Assembly: GCF_006351005.1 (NCBI RefSeq) | Contig: NZ_VENP01000023.1 | Span: 1-48,414 of the forward strand | From: Miniimonas arenae | GTDB taxonomy: Bacteria; Actinomycetota; Actinomycetes; Actinomycetales; Beutenbergiaceae | Direction of reading: 5' to 3' | Length of the DNA stretch: 48,414 nt | Shown here: piece by piece, positions 25,445 through 34,188 of the stretch | How the letters are laid out: every line of letters begins with the position of its first letter | How positions within the stretch are numbered: the first letter of the stretch is position 1 | Made by a program: the position numbers and the translations under genes | The notes under the pieces: generated by a model | Databases searched by the model: none | Told to the model about the DNA's origin: nothing | Seen by the model: only the letters and a program-made list of their open reading frames with translations

Positions 25445-25963
25445 ATGGGCTACCCGCAGGACGTCTTGGCGCCGGACGAGAACGTCGTGGTCCACGAGCA
25501 CCCGCACTGGAAGGCGCTGCTGCTGCCGGCACTGGCCGCCGTGCTCGTCACCGTCGTCGGGGTCGGGTCGTGGTGGGCCGTGCTCCGCGCCGACCCGGGC
25601 GAGCCGTGGCCCACGGTGACGGGCGTCGCCGTCGGGGTGATCTGGACGAGCCTGTTCGTCTGGCTCTTCGTCGCGCCGCTCGTGCGCTGGGGCAGCACGC
25701 ACTTCGTGATCACCGATCGCCGCGTGATGTACCGCACCGGGGTGCTCACCCGCAGCGGAATCGACATCCCGCTCAGCAGGATCAACAGCGTGCAGTTCCG
25801 GCACGGGTTCGTCGACCGGATGCTGCGCACCGGCACGCTCGTCATCGAGTCCGCGTCCGACGACCCGCTGGAGTTCGACGACATCCCCCGCGTGGAGCGC
25901 GTGCACGCGCTGCTGTACCACGAGGTCTACGACACCCTCGGGGAGGAGGAGGCCGGGCGCTGA
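25445..25963 (+). CDS. PH domain-containing membrane protein (bPH_2/YdbS-like)
   Basis: 172 aa protein with two transmembrane helices (about 26-48 and 60-84) followed by a bacterial pleckstrin-homology domain: THFVITDRRVMYRTGVLTRSGIDIPLSRINSVQFRHGFVDRML and GTLVIESASDDPLEFDDIPRVE are the typical strands. Such proteins are widespread in Actinobacteria and of unknown function. The 3' end overlaps the 3' end of the leftward GT2-GtrA gene by 37 bases, an antisense overlap of two real coding sequences. Confidence 0.88.
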   Translation: MGYPQDVLAPDENVVVHEHPHWKALLLPALAAVLVTVVGVGSWWAVLRADPGEPWPTVTGVAVGVIWTSLFVWLFVAPLVRWGSTHFVITDRRVMYRTGVLTRSGIDIPLSRINSVQFRHGFVDRMLRTGTLVIESASDDPLEFDDIPRVERVHALLYHEVYDTLGEEEAGR

Positions 25964-27108
25964 GCCGCACCCGCCCCCACCACCCGCGCACGGTCTGTGC
26001 TTGCCTCAGCCCCCTCGTCGAGCCTCGGCTCGACCCCCGAGGGAGCCCGGCGCCCGGGCGCGAAGACCACGCGTCGCTGCACCACGAACGACGCCACCCA
26101 GAGCGCCAGGTCGGTCGCCGGCTTCGCCACCACGAGCGGCAGCCCGATGTGCTCGAGCGTCCGGATGCCCACGTAGCCCGCGGCCAGCAGCACGACGGCG
26201 AGGCCCACGTACCGCAGCACCTGACCGCCCAGCGCCGCTCGCCCGCGCGCGGCGCCGGGGAACACGGCCCGCCGGTTGAGCGCGAAGTTCACCGACGCGC
26301 TCGCGAGCCGCGCTCCCACGACGGCGAGCGCGAGGCTCCCGGTGAGCGCCTCGAGCAGCAGCACGCCCGCCAGGTCGACCGCCGCGGCCAGGAGCGAGGA
26401 CGCCGCGAACAGCAGCAGCGGCGCCAGGACGTGCGCCGAGTCGACGAGCGGGCGGAAGTGCGAGGAGGCGTTGTGGTCGAGGTACACCGTGGCGATCGGC
26501 ACCTCGACGACCGGGCCGCCCCGGTCCGCCGCCTCGAGCAGCACGCGCAGCTCGTAGGCGAACCGCTCGCCCGGCACCCGCAGCAGCCACGGCACCGAAC
26601 AGGCGCCGAACCCCCGCAGGCCGGTCTGCGTGTCGCCGATCCGTCGCCCGGTCGCGAGCGCGACGAGCCCGGTCATCGCGCGGTTGCCGATCCGGGAGCG
26701 CAGCGGCACCCGCCCGGTGAAGGCGCGCGAGCCGAGCACGAGCACGTCCCGCTCGCCCTCGGCCAGTCGGCGGGCGACCTCGTCGGCGACGGCGGCGACG
26801 TCGCCCGGGCGGTGCTGGCCGTCGCAGTCGGCGCACACCACGACGACGTCGTCCCGGCCACGGGTCAGCTCGGCAATCCACGCCATGCCGGTGCGCAGCG
26901 CCGCCGCCTTGCCGCGGTTGCGGGGGTGGTGCAGCACGCTCGCGCCGAGGCGCGCCGCGGCGTCGAAGACGCGCTGGTACCGCTCGCCCGAGCCGTCGTC
27001 GACCACCGCGAGTCCCGCGCTGGGCAGGTCCCGGCGCAGGGCACCGAGCAGCTCCACGAGCCGGTGGTCGGGCTGGTAGGCGGGGACGAGCACCCACGTC
27101 GTGGCCAT
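25927..27108 (-). CDS. Family 2 glycosyltransferase fused to a GtrA-like membrane domain
   Basis: 393 aa. The N-terminal half (1-220) is a GT-A glycosyltransferase with LVPAYQPDHRL, VDDGSGERY, NRGKAAALRTGM and the metal motif CADCDGQHRPGD. The C-terminal half (about 225-350) has four helices with FALNRRAVFPG and VVQRRVVF, as in GtrA. GT2-GtrA fusions resemble polyprenyl-phosphate sugar transferases with a built-in flippase-like part and decorate surface glycans or teichoic acids. The ATG follows the stop of the glycosidase gene by one base, so they form an operon. The C-terminal 40 residues are disordered and overlap the PH-domain gene on the other strand. Confidence 0.88.
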   Translation of the reverse strand: MATTWVLVPAYQPDHRLVELLGALRRDLPSAGLAVVDDGSGERYQRVFDAAARLGASVLHHPRNRGKAAALRTGMAWIAELTRGRDDVVVVCADCDGQHRPGDVAAVADEVARRLAEGERDVLVLGSRAFTGRVPLRSRIGNRAMTGLVALATGRRIGDTQTGLRGFGACSVPWLLRVPGERFAYELRVLLEAADRGGPVVEVPIATVYLDHNASSHFRPLVDSAHVLAPLLLFAASSLLAAAVDLAGVLLLEALTGSLALAVVGARLASASVNFALNRRAVFPGAARGRAALGGQVLRYVGLAVVLLAAGYVGIRTLEHIGLPLVVAKPATDLALWVASFVVQRRVVFAPGRRAPSGVEPRLDEGAEASTDRARVVGAGAAQRPASSSPRVS

Positions 27109-27109
27109 C

Positions 27110-28288
27110 TCACTCGTCCGATCCGGAGGTCGTGGCCGCGACGTAGAGGATGTCCGACGTCGCGCGCTCGCCGTCGTTCGACGGCGTGTTGACCACGTCG
27201 TAGTCGGAGTCCACGAGGGTGGAGGACCCGCCGCCGTCGAGGTTGTAGGCCACGGTGGCGCCCAGGCTCTGCATGATCTCGGCGAGCTCGGTGAGCGTCA
27301 CCCCGGCGCTGGTGTCCGAGCGCCCGTCGACCACCACGAGCACGTAGTGGTCGGCCGAGATCATGCCGATCGCCGTGCGCGGCTGGTCGCCCTGGATGGA
27401 GTGGTTGCCGACGTTCGTGTCGACCTCGACCTGGTCGATGCCCGAGACGATCTCGCCGTCGTCCACGAGCGCGGGACCGAAGGACAGCGTCTGCCACGCA
27501 CCGTCGGCGATCAGCTCCGCACCGCTCGTGGTCGTCTCGTCGTAGATCGCCATCGTGCCGTCGGAGTAGATGACGGCTCCGGTGCGGGCGGGGGAGTCGC
27601 GGTAGAGCACGCCGTTCCGGATGACGATCCCGGTGTCCCGGAAGCCGTAGTAGTCGCCGTTGATCGCGACGAGCGCACCGACGTCGCTCGCGATGTCGGA
27701 GGGGTCCTCGGTGATGTTCTCGCCGAACGCGTTCTGCGCGAACGCCGCCCGCAGCTGCGTGATGTCGGAGACGACCACGTCGGCCACGTAGTACGTGGCG
27801 GCGTCGTCGCCGGAGCCGTACGTGCCCTGGGTGATGGTGATCTGTGGCTCGCTCGCCGTGTCGGCGTCGCTCGCCGTCGTGCCGTCGTCCGCGGCGGTGC
27901 CCGACGTCGAGCTCGCCGTCGCGTCGGACGTCGCCTCCGTGGTGGCGTCCGCCGCCGCATCAGCGTCGCTGGTGGCGTCGCTGCTCGCGCGCTGCGCCTC
28001 CTCGTACGCGGCGACGTCGGAGATCTCGACGTGCTCGATGACGAACCGGTTGAGCGCCCACGCGGTCGCGCCGCCGAGGCTGAGCGCGACGGTGAGGCTC
28101 GCGGCGAGGACCGCGCGGCGCACCCGACGGCGTCGGGCGAGGCTGCGGCGCGGCGCGCGGGCCGGCGCCTGCTCGGCTGCGGTGGTCTCGGCCGGCTCGG
28201 CCGGCTCGGCGGGCTGGGCCGGCTCGGCCGGCTCGGGCTCGGAGCGGTCCGGCGGGACGTCGTCGGGGGAGCGGAGGTCGGGGTTCAT
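27110..28288 (-). CDS. Membrane-anchored phosphodiester glycosidase (NAGPA-like)
   Basis: 392 aa. Residues 1-50 are a proline/alanine/glutamate repeat (PAEP units), then an Arg-rich stop-transfer and one helix (about 58-80), so the enzyme is anchored with its domain outside the cytoplasm. A serine/threonine/aspartate linker spans 98-150. The catalytic domain follows: VAINGDYYGFRDTGIVIRNG, QPRTAIGMI and YNLDGGGSSTLV are the signatures of the phosphodiester glycosidase family (PF09992). It would cleave sugar phosphodiesters in wall polymers. GGAGG sits before ATG 28288. Paired with the GT2-GtrA gene, it suggests synthesis and trimming of one surface glycan. Confidence 0.88.
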   Translation of the reverse strand: MNPDLRSPDDVPPDRSEPEPAEPAQPAEPAEPAETTAAEQAPARAPRRSLARRRRVRRAVLAASLTVALSLGGATAWALNRFVIEHVEISDVAAYEEAQRASSDATSDADAAADATTEATSDATASSTSGTAADDGTTASDADTASEPQITITQGTYGSGDDAATYYVADVVVSDITQLRAAFAQNAFGENITEDPSDIASDVGALVAINGDYYGFRDTGIVIRNGVLYRDSPARTGAVIYSDGTMAIYDETTTSGAELIADGAWQTLSFGPALVDDGEIVSGIDQVEVDTNVGNHSIQGDQPRTAIGMISADHYVLVVVDGRSDTSAGVTLTELAEIMQSLGATVAYNLDGGGSSTLVDSDYDVVNTPSNDGERATSDILYVAATTSGSDE

Positions 28289-28324
28289 GCCTCCGAGTTC
28301 TACGGACCGCCTCCGTGCCCGCCG

Positions 28325-28822
28325 TCAGGTGGTGCTGTGGCTGCCCTGTGGGTCGAGCACCCCGCGGTTGGCGAGCGCGTCGGCGCGCGTGTTGCCGGGG
28401 TCGCCGGCGTGCCCCTTGACCCAGACCCAGCGCACGTCGTGCCGCGCGACCTCCACGTCGAGCGCCTGCCACAGGTCGGCGTTCTTCACCGGCTGCTTGG
28501 CCGCGGTGCGCCAGCCGTTGCGCTTCCAGCCGACGATCCAGCTGGACATCCCCTGCATGACGTAGGTCGAGTCCACGTGCAGCACCACGCGGCACGGTCG
28601 GCGCAGCGCCCGCAGCGCCTCGATGACCGCGGTGAGCTCCATGCGGTTGTTCGTGGTCGGGTTCTCCCCGCCCCACAGCTCCTTCTCGTGCGACCCCGCG
28701 CGCAGCAGCGCACCCCACCCGCCGGGGCCCGGGTTGCCCTTGCACGCCCCGTCGGTCCAGGCCTCGACGAGGTCGCCCTCGTCGGTCGCGTCGGCGCGGT
28801 CGGGAGGTGCGGCGTCGGTCAC
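28325..28822 (-). CDS. rnhA: Ribonuclease HI
   Basis: 165 aa enzyme that cuts the RNA strand of RNA-DNA hybrids. The four acidic metal ligands are visible: D24 in [17 protein letters not shown] in [14 protein letters not shown] in [12 protein letters not shown], and D in NTRADALAN, with the histidine loop KGHAGDPGN. The first 18 residues are an acidic extension. GTG 28822 is chosen because TAGAGT lies six bases upstream. It is divergent from the UDP-glucose pyrophosphorylase gene across 44 bases that hold two facing -10 boxes. Confidence 0.95.
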   Translation of the reverse strand: MTDAAPPDRADATDEGDLVEAWTDGACKGNPGPGGWGALLRAGSHEKELWGGENPTTNNRMELTAVIEALRALRRPCRVVLHVDSTYVMQGMSSWIVGWKRNGWRTAAKQPVKNADLWQALDVEVARHDVRWVWVKGHAGDPGNTRADALANRGVLDPQGSHSTT

Positions 28823-28828
28823 GTTCCC

Positions 28829-28834
28829 ACTCTA
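28829..28834 (-). promoter_or_regulatory. Putative -10 box of rnhA (leaderless)
   Basis: TAGAGT on the minus strand is followed by six bases and GTG 28822. It faces the -10 of the divergent gene (28854-28859); the two promoters lie in only 44 bases. Confidence 0.5.
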
Positions 28835-28853
28835 GGTGAGGGCCGGCGGCCCC

Positions 28854-28859
28854 TAGGCT
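28854..28859 (+). promoter_or_regulatory. Putative -10 box of the UDP-glucose pyrophosphorylase gene (leaderless)
   Basis: TAGGCT is followed by seven bases and ATG 28867, with no Shine-Dalgarno sequence. Confidence 0.5.
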
Positions 28860-28866
28860 TGCAGCC

Positions 28867-30258
28867 ATGAGCGACCACGGTCTCGGCCTTGCCACCGCCC
28901 GCATGCGTGACGCCGAGGTCCCCGACCTCGCCATCGCCACCTTCGCCCGCCTGTACCGCCAGCTCGAGTCGGGCGCCACGGGCCTCATCCGCGAGGCCGA
29001 CGTCGAGCCCCTGCGCGACATCGACCGCCAGGCCGACCTCGCGTCCGACCCCGAGGCGGAGGCCGCCGCTCTCGCCCAGACCGTCGTCATCAAGCTGAAC
29101 GGCGGGCTCGGCACGTCGATGGGCCTCGAGGCCGCGAAGTCCCTCCTGCCCGTGCGCGACGGCGCAACCTTCCTCGACCTCATCGCTCGCCAGGTCCTCG
29201 CGGCCCGCGAGCAGCACGGCGCGCGCCTGCCGCTCGTGCTCATGAACTCGTTCCGTACCCGCGAGGACTCCCTGGCGGCGCTCGCCGCCTACCCCGACCT
29301 CGCCGTCGACGGCGTGCCCGCCGACTTCCTGCAGAACCGCGAGCCGAAGCTCGTGGCCGACACGCTCGAGCCCGTCACGTGGGAGAAGGACCCGAGCCTG
29401 GAGTGGTGCCCGCCCGGGCACGGCGACATCTACACGGCGCTGCAGACCTCCGGCGTGCTGGACACGCTCCTGGAGCAGGGCCTCCGGTACGCGACCGTGT
29501 CGAACGCGGACAACCTCGGTGCCGTCCCGGACGCCGCGATCGCCGCGTGGTTCGCGGGCTCGGGTGCGCCGTACGCGGCCGAGCTGGTCGCGAAGTCGGA
29601 CGCCGACGTCAAGGGCGGCCAGCTCGTGGTGCGCAAGGCGGACGGCCAGATCATCCAGCGCGAGACCGCGCAGACCTACCCCGAGGAGCTGGAGGTGGCC
29701 AACGACCGGCACGTGCACCCGTACTTCCACGCCAACAACCTGTGGTTCGACCTCGTCCAGGTGAAGGCGCTGCTCGCCGAGCACGACGGCGTGATGCCCC
29801 TCCCGCTCATCCGCAACCTCAAGACGGTCGACCCGAGCGACAAGACCTCCACCAAGGTCGTGCAGCTCGAGACCGCGATGGGTGCGGCCGTGAACGTGTT
29901 CCCGGGCGCGAAGGTCATCGAGGTCGAGCGCGCGCGGTTCCTGCCGGTCAAGACCACGAACGACCTGCTGCTGCTGCGCTCGGACGCCTACGAGCTGACC
30001 GACGCCTCGCACCTCGTGGCGCGCCGGCCGGCTCCGCTCATCTCGCTGGACGACCACTACAAGCTCATCGCAGACTTCGAGGCGCGCCTGGGCGACGGCG
30101 TGCCCTCGATCCTCGAGGCCGACTCGCTCACGGTGCGGGGTGACTGGACGTTCGAGGCGGGCGTGCGCGCCGTCGGGGACGCCGTGCTGGCGGCCGACGA
30201 CGACGCGCCGCACACCGTGCCGAGCGGCTCGACGATCACCGCGGACGGGCTCGCCTGA
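28867..30258 (+). CDS. UTP-glucose-1-phosphate uridylyltransferase (eukaryote-like UDPGP family)
   Basis: 463 aa enzyme making UDP-glucose from UTP and glucose-1-phosphate. It belongs to the eukaryote-type UDPGP family, not to GalU: the nucleotide-binding loop KLNGGLGTSMGLEAAKSLLPV is at about 77-97, with LVLMNSFRTREDS, WCPPGHGDIYTAL, SNADNLGAVPD and HPYFHANNLWFDL following. TSTKVVQLETAMGAAVNVF is also typical. Many high-GC actinobacteria carry this form. The product feeds cell-wall and exopolysaccharide synthesis, consistent with surface-glycan genes upstream. It is probably monocistronic or extends to the Nudix gene 31 bases downstream. Confidence 0.93.
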   Translation: MSDHGLGLATARMRDAEVPDLAIATFARLYRQLESGATGLIREADVEPLRDIDRQADLASDPEAEAAALAQTVVIKLNGGLGTSMGLEAAKSLLPVRDGATFLDLIARQVLAAREQHGARLPLVLMNSFRTREDSLAALAAYPDLAVDGVPADFLQNREPKLVADTLEPVTWEKDPSLEWCPPGHGDIYTALQTSGVLDTLLEQGLRYATVSNADNLGAVPDAAIAAWFAGSGAPYAAELVAKSDADVKGGQLVVRKADGQIIQRETAQTYPEELEVANDRHVHPYFHANNLWFDLVQVKALLAEHDGVMPLPLIRNLKTVDPSDKTSTKVVQLETAMGAAVNVFPGAKVIEVERARFLPVKTTNDLLLLRSDAYELTDASHLVARRPAPLISLDDHYKLIADFEARLGDGVPSILEADSLTVRGDWTFEAGVRAVGDAVLAADDDAPHTVPSGSTITADGLA

Positions 30259-30289
30259 CGGGCGGGCGGTCCGGGACGACGGGGGCGCC

Positions 30290-30724
30290 GTGACGCACGC
30301 GCCGGACCATCCGCGCGTCTCGGGCTACGCCGTCGTGGTGCACGACGGCGCGGTGCTGCTCGCCGGGCTCACCGGCGAGCAGCGCTGGACGTTGCCCGGG
30401 GGCGGCGTCGACTTCGGCGAGCACCCCGCGCAGGCGGCCGTGCGTGAGGTGCGCGAGGAGACCGGGCTCGACATCGAGCTCGGCGAGCTCCTCGGGATCG
30501 ACTCGCTCGTGGTACGCGTGGCCGGCGGCGACGAGTCGGGCGTCGAGCTGCTGCACGGGCTCCGCATCGTGTACCGCGGCCGACTGCTCGGCGGGACGCT
30601 GCACGACGAGGTCCAGGGCTCGACCGACCGCGCCGCGTGGCACCCGCTCGAGACGGTGGGCTCGCTCCCGCTCGTCGAGCTCGTCCGGACGGCGCTCGGC
30701 TGGACGGGCGACCTGCGGCCCTGA
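30290..30724 (+). CDS. Nudix hydrolase
   Basis: 144 aa protein with a perfect Nudix box, GGVDFGEHPAQAAVREVREETGLDI, at about 39-63, which binds Mg and hydrolyses a nucleoside diphosphate linked to another group. The substrate is unknown. GTG 30290 is the likely start because it precedes the first strand RVSGYAVVVHDGAVLLAGL; upstream in-frame codons read as non-coding. It lies 31 bases after the UDP-glucose pyrophosphorylase gene, close enough for one transcript, and a role in UDP-sugar housekeeping is conceivable but only a guess. Confidence 0.85.
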   Translation: MTHAPDHPRVSGYAVVVHDGAVLLAGLTGEQRWTLPGGGVDFGEHPAQAAVREVREETGLDIELGELLGIDSLVVRVAGGDESGVELLHGLRIVYRGRLLGGTLHDEVQGSTDRAAWHPLETVGSLPLVELVRTALGWTGDLRP

Positions 30725-30741
30725 CTCGGCGCTCACCCGGC

Positions 30742-30765
30742 CCAGCACCTGCGCCCGGGTGCTGG
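30742..30765. terminator. Bidirectional hairpin between the Nudix and LLM genes
   Basis: CCAGCACC (30742-30749) and GGTGCTGG (30758-30765) form an 8-bp perfect stem with an 8-base loop. It lies between the stops of two convergent genes (30724 and 30774), the expected site for a shared terminator. No T-run on either side. Confidence 0.55.
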
Positions 30766-30773
30766 TGCGCTGC

Positions 30774-31868
30774 TCAGTGCGGGTCGGGGGCGCTCCGCAG
30801 CACGTCGGCGATGTCCTCCTCCGGCCGCGGCGGGATCGTCTCGTCGTCCTCGAGGACGTGCAGGTCCAGCTCCGGCACCTGCAGGTGCGGCAGCACCTCG
30901 TGCTCGAACAGCTCGATGCCCGACGTGTCGTACGCGGCCTCGGGGAAGTAGAAGATGCCGTAGGTCATGCCGCGCTGGACCATGCCCTGCAGGCGCTCGA
31001 CGATCTGCTCGGGCGTCCCGAACGCGAGCGAGCCGCGGTACCCGGCGATCTGGTCGGCGGTCCGCTCCGCGCCGAGGTGGGGCAGCAGCCGCTCCTCGAG
31101 CACGCGCAGCCGCTCCTCCGCCTCGTCCTGCGTGGCGCCGATCGCCACGTTGTAGTTGGCGCTGCGGGTGATCGCGCCGAAGTCGGTGCCGAGCTCGCGG
31201 CAGTGCTCGGCGAGCACCTCGGACTTGTGCGTGAACCCGTCGGGGGAGCCGTCGAAGTTGGTGTACTGCGCGTACTGGGCCGCGATCCGCAGCGTGACCT
31301 TCTCCCCGCCGCCGGCGATCCACAGCGGGATGCCGCCCTCCTGCAGGGGGAGGGGGCGGACGATCGCGCCGTCGACCTGGTAGTGCTCCCCGGCGAGCGT
31401 CGCCACCCCGGTGCGCCACGCCTGGGACATGATCTCCACGCCCTCGCGCAGCATGCCGAGCCGCACGCCAGCGCGCGGGAAGCCGTACCCGTAGGCGCGC
31501 CACTCGTGCTCGTACCAGCCGCCGCCGATGCCCATCTCGACCCGACCGCCGCTCACGGCGTCGACCGTCGCGGCGACCTTCGCGAGGTAGGCGGGGTTGC
31601 GGTAAGCCATGCACGTGCACATCTGGCCGAGCCGCACGCGGTCGGTCGCCGCGGCCAGGGCCGCCATGAGCGTCCACGCCTCGTGCGTGGCCTCCTCGCT
31701 CGGCACCGGGGTGGTGTGGAAGTGGTCGTAGACCCACACCGACTCCCACGCGCCGGCGTCGGCACGCCGGGCCAGGTCGCGGATGGTGCGCCAGTGCTCC
31801 GCCGGCGGGATCCCCACCAGGTCGAAGCGCCAGCCCTGGGGAACGAACAGTCCTGCCCTCATCGCCAT
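30774..31868 (-). CDS. LLM class F420-dependent oxidoreductase
   Basis: 364 aa luciferase-like monooxygenase-fold protein. LFVPQGWRFDLVGI at the N-terminus, ESVWVYDHFH, RLGQMCTCMAYRNPAYLAK, VSGGRVEMGIGGGWYEHEW and PLWIAGGGEKVTLRIAAQYAQYTNF are typical of the F420-binding subgroup. Substrate unknown. ATG 31868 is preferred: TAGGGT lies eight bases upstream; ATG 31862 is an alternative that removes two residues. Cofactor use is inferred from family resemblance; FMN cannot be excluded. Confidence 0.85.
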   Translation of the reverse strand: MAMRAGLFVPQGWRFDLVGIPPAEHWRTIRDLARRADAGAWESVWVYDHFHTTPVPSEEATHEAWTLMAALAAATDRVRLGQMCTCMAYRNPAYLAKVAATVDAVSGGRVEMGIGGGWYEHEWRAYGYGFPRAGVRLGMLREGVEIMSQAWRTGVATLAGEHYQVDGAIVRPLPLQEGGIPLWIAGGGEKVTLRIAAQYAQYTNFDGSPDGFTHKSEVLAEHCRELGTDFGAITRSANYNVAIGATQDEAEERLRVLEERLLPHLGAERTADQIAGYRGSLAFGTPEQIVERLQGMVQRGMTYGIFYFPEAAYDTSGIELFEHEVLPHLQVPELDLHVLEDDETIPPRPEEDIADVLRSAPDPH

Positions 31869-31949
31869 ACGCACGGACCCTACGCCTGACGTCCACGCGT
31901 TGCCGACCCCGTCTCGCGTCCCGCCGGCGGGGACGAGGTCAGCCCCGGG

Positions 31950-31955
31950 TAACCT
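31950..31955 (+). promoter_or_regulatory. Putative -10 box of the DUF881/Sbp operon (leaderless)
   Basis: TAACCT is followed by six bases and GTG 31962. No Shine-Dalgarno sequence lies between, so the first gene of this long operon is probably translated from a leaderless mRNA. Confidence 0.55.
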
Positions 31956-31961
31956 GCACGA

Positions 31962-32888
31962 GTGAGCGAGAGCGGGACGGTGTGGCAGCGCCCCGACGCC
32001 TCCATGACCCTCCTGCGCGAGGTGACCGACCACCCGCTGGACCCGGCCTACGAGGAGGCGGCTCGCCGTCGGGAGATCTCCGGGGCCCCGCACCGGACCT
32101 GGCTGACCCAGGCCGTGGTGTTCCTGCTCGCCGTCGCGCTCGGGCTCGGCCTCGTCGCCGCGACGCAGGTGCTGCGTGCGCCGCAGTCCGTCCGCAACCA
32201 GGCGCGCGACGTGCTGATCGAGCAGATCACCGACCGGCAGACCCGGCAGACCGAGCTGATGGCCGCCAACGCCGACCTCTCCCAGCAGGTGCGGGACCTC
32301 ACGGCGGAGCAGCTGACGGCGTCCGACCCCGCCATGACCGAGCAGCTCCAGCGGCTCGCGCTGGCCTCCGGCGTCGAGGCCGTCTCCGGTCCCGCCTACG
32401 TGGTCACCCTCTCCGACTCCGCGCAGGCGCAGGAGGACCCGACGACCTACCCCGAGGAGCTCGTGCAGGCGCTCGACCTCCAGGTGGTCGTGAACGCGTT
32501 GTGGCAGGCCGGGGCGGAGGCCGTCGGCGTGAACGGGGTCCGGGTGAGCGCGTCGGGGGCGATTCGCGGCGCGGGCTCGGCGCTGTTCGTCGACCTCGTC
32601 CCGGTGAGCTCGCCCTACGAGGTGGTCGCCATCGGCCCGGTCGACGCGATGCGCAGCGCGATGGCCCGCTCCTCGGCCTCGACGCACCTCGCGCTGCTGC
32701 GCGACCGGTACCACATCGGCGTCGGTACCGGCACGCGCCAGGAGGAGTGGCTGCCAGGCGTGCGCACCACGCAGCCCCGGTTCGCCACGGTCGTGCCCGA
32801 TCCGGCCGACGACACCGGCGACACGGGGCAGACTGGGCAGACTGGAACGTCGGGCGGCACGCCCACCACCGAAGGGGGAGCGCAGTGA
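31962..32888 (+). CDS. DUF881 membrane protein (first of two)
   Basis: 308 aa. One transmembrane helix at about 47-69, a coiled-coil of about 45 residues after it, then a DUF881 domain: GPAYVVTLSDS, VVNALWQAGAEAVGVNGVRV and FVDLVPVSSPYEVVAIG. The C-terminal 35 residues are a Gly/Thr/Asp tail (DTGQTGQTGTSGG). Domain and coiled-coil face outward. DUF881 proteins of unknown function flank the small basic protein gene in many Actinobacteria and Firmicutes, often near division genes. The stop overlaps the GTG of the next gene. Confidence 0.88.
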   Translation: MSESGTVWQRPDASMTLLREVTDHPLDPAYEEAARRREISGAPHRTWLTQAVVFLLAVALGLGLVAATQVLRAPQSVRNQARDVLIEQITDRQTRQTELMAANADLSQQVRDLTAEQLTASDPAMTEQLQRLALASGVEAVSGPAYVVTLSDSAQAQEDPTTYPEELVQALDLQVVVNALWQAGAEAVGVNGVRVSASGAIRGAGSALFVDLVPVSSPYEVVAIGPVDAMRSAMARSSASTHLALLRDRYHIGVGTGTRQEEWLPGVRTTQPRFATVVPDPADDTGDTGQTGQTGTSGGTPTTEGGAQ

Positions 32889-33217
32889 TTGCGGTCATCG
32901 GCCTGGCGCTCGGCATCGTCGTGGGCCTCGTGGTCTCCCCGGACGTGCCTCCCGCCCTGCAGCCCTACCTCCCGATCGCCGTCGTGGCCGCGCTCGACGC
33001 CCTCTTCGGCGGCGTGCGCGCCCAGCTCGAGGGGAAGTTCAACGACCGGGTGTTCATCACGTCGTTCCTGTCGAACGTCCTCGTCGCCGCGCTGCTCGTC
33101 TTCCTCGGTGACCAGCTCGGCGTCGGCTCGCAGCTGAGCACGGCGGTCATCGTGGTGCTCGGTATCCGCATCTTCTCCAACGCCGCCTCCATCCGGCGCC
33201 TCATCTTCAAGGCGTAG
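32885..33217 (+). CDS. sbp: Small basic protein (Sbp, DUF1290)
   Basis: 110 aa protein of three transmembrane helices with QPYLPIAVVAALDALFGGVRAQLEGKFNDRVFITSFLSNVLVAALLVFLGDQLG, the conserved block of the Sbp/DUF1290 family. Function is unknown; in many Gram-positives it lies between DUF881 genes. GTG 32885 overlaps the DUF881 stop by four bases. The next DUF881 gene begins four bases after its stop, so all three are one unit. Confidence 0.9.
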   Translation: MIAVIGLALGIVVGLVVSPDVPPALQPYLPIAVVAALDALFGGVRAQLEGKFNDRVFITSFLSNVLVAALLVFLGDQLGVGSQLSTAVIVVLGIRIFSNAASIRRLIFKA

Positions 33218-33221
33218 CGGC

Positions 33222-34148
33222 ATGACGGACGAGCGCCACGGGCGTCATCGCCAGAGCGCCGAGGGTGAGCCGGAGTCGGACGTCGCGCCCGACGGCGAAC
33301 CCACCCGCGCGGCCGCGTCGCCTGCCGCGTCGGCCGCCTCCGCCGGGGTGCCCGACGGCGAACCGGCCGAGGCGACGTCGCTCGCCGAGGCGAGCTCGCC
33401 GTCGTCCACCGCGCCCGACGGCGAACCCGCCACCGCGTCCACGTCGCCGTCCGCCCGCCCGCCGTGGGGTGCCCGGTCGCACCTCCTGGTCGCCGTGCTG
33501 TGCGCGGCGCTCGGTTTCGCGCTCGTGGTGCAGGTCCGTCAGACGCACTCGGACTCGCTCGCGCTGCTGCGCCAGGACGACCTGGTGCGCCTCCTGGACG
33601 AGATCACCGAGCGCAACGACCAGCTCGAGCAGGAGCAGGCGCAGCTGGTGCTCGACCGGAACGACCTGGAGTCCGGCGTCAGCGCCGCCGAGGTGGCCGC
33701 GCGCAACGCCGAGGTCCAGGCGATCCTCGCGGGCACGGTGCCGGTGCAGGGTCCCGGCGTCGAGATCACGGTGCGGGTGGACGAGGGGACCCGCGTGCCG
33801 GCGTCGTCGTGGGTCAACCTCATCGAGGAGCTGCGCAACGCGGGTGCCGAGGCGATCGAGATCGACGACGTGCGAGTGGGTGCCTCGACGTGGGTCGGCG
33901 ACACCGACGAGGGCACCGTGGTCGACGGGCAGCTCATCGACTCACCCGTGCTCGTGCGGGCGATCGGAGACCCGCAGACGCTCGAGGTCGCGCTGGAGAT
34001 TCCCGGCGGCGCCCTCCCGACGCTGCGGTCCAACGACGCTCGCACCGACGTCAGGCGCGAGGACGAGCTGGAGATCCTGTCGGTGCGGACCCTGCGAGAT
34101 CCCCAGGTGGCCACGCCGGCCCCTGACCCGTCGCCCAGTTCGGGATAG
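33222..34148 (+). CDS. DUF881 membrane protein (second, with PDGEP repeats)
   Basis: 308 aa. The first 80 residues are cytoplasmic and disordered and hold three PDGEP copies (APDGEPT, VPDGEPA, APDGEPA), each encoded by a near-identical 14-15 base run beginning near 33287, 33351 and 33415. A transmembrane helix at about 86-105 is followed by a coiled-coil (LDEITERNDQLEQEQAQLVL) and the DUF881 domain (GPGVEITVRVDEG, NLIEELRNAGAEAIEIDDVRV). It resembles the first DUF881 protein in fold but not in its N-terminus. The FHA gene follows after 40 bases. Confidence 0.88.
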   Translation: MTDERHGRHRQSAEGEPESDVAPDGEPTRAAASPAASAASAGVPDGEPAEATSLAEASSPSSTAPDGEPATASTSPSARPPWGARSHLLVAVLCAALGFALVVQVRQTHSDSLALLRQDDLVRLLDEITERNDQLEQEQAQLVLDRNDLESGVSAAEVAARNAEVQAILAGTVPVQGPGVEITVRVDEGTRVPASSWVNLIEELRNAGAEAIEIDDVRVGASTWVGDTDEGTVVDGQLIDSPVLVRAIGDPQTLEVALEIPGGALPTLRSNDARTDVRREDELEILSVRTLRDPQVATPAPDPSPSSG

Positions 34149-34188
34149 GGTTGACCCCCTCAGGACGTGCAGGAGAAGGGGACCGGGG

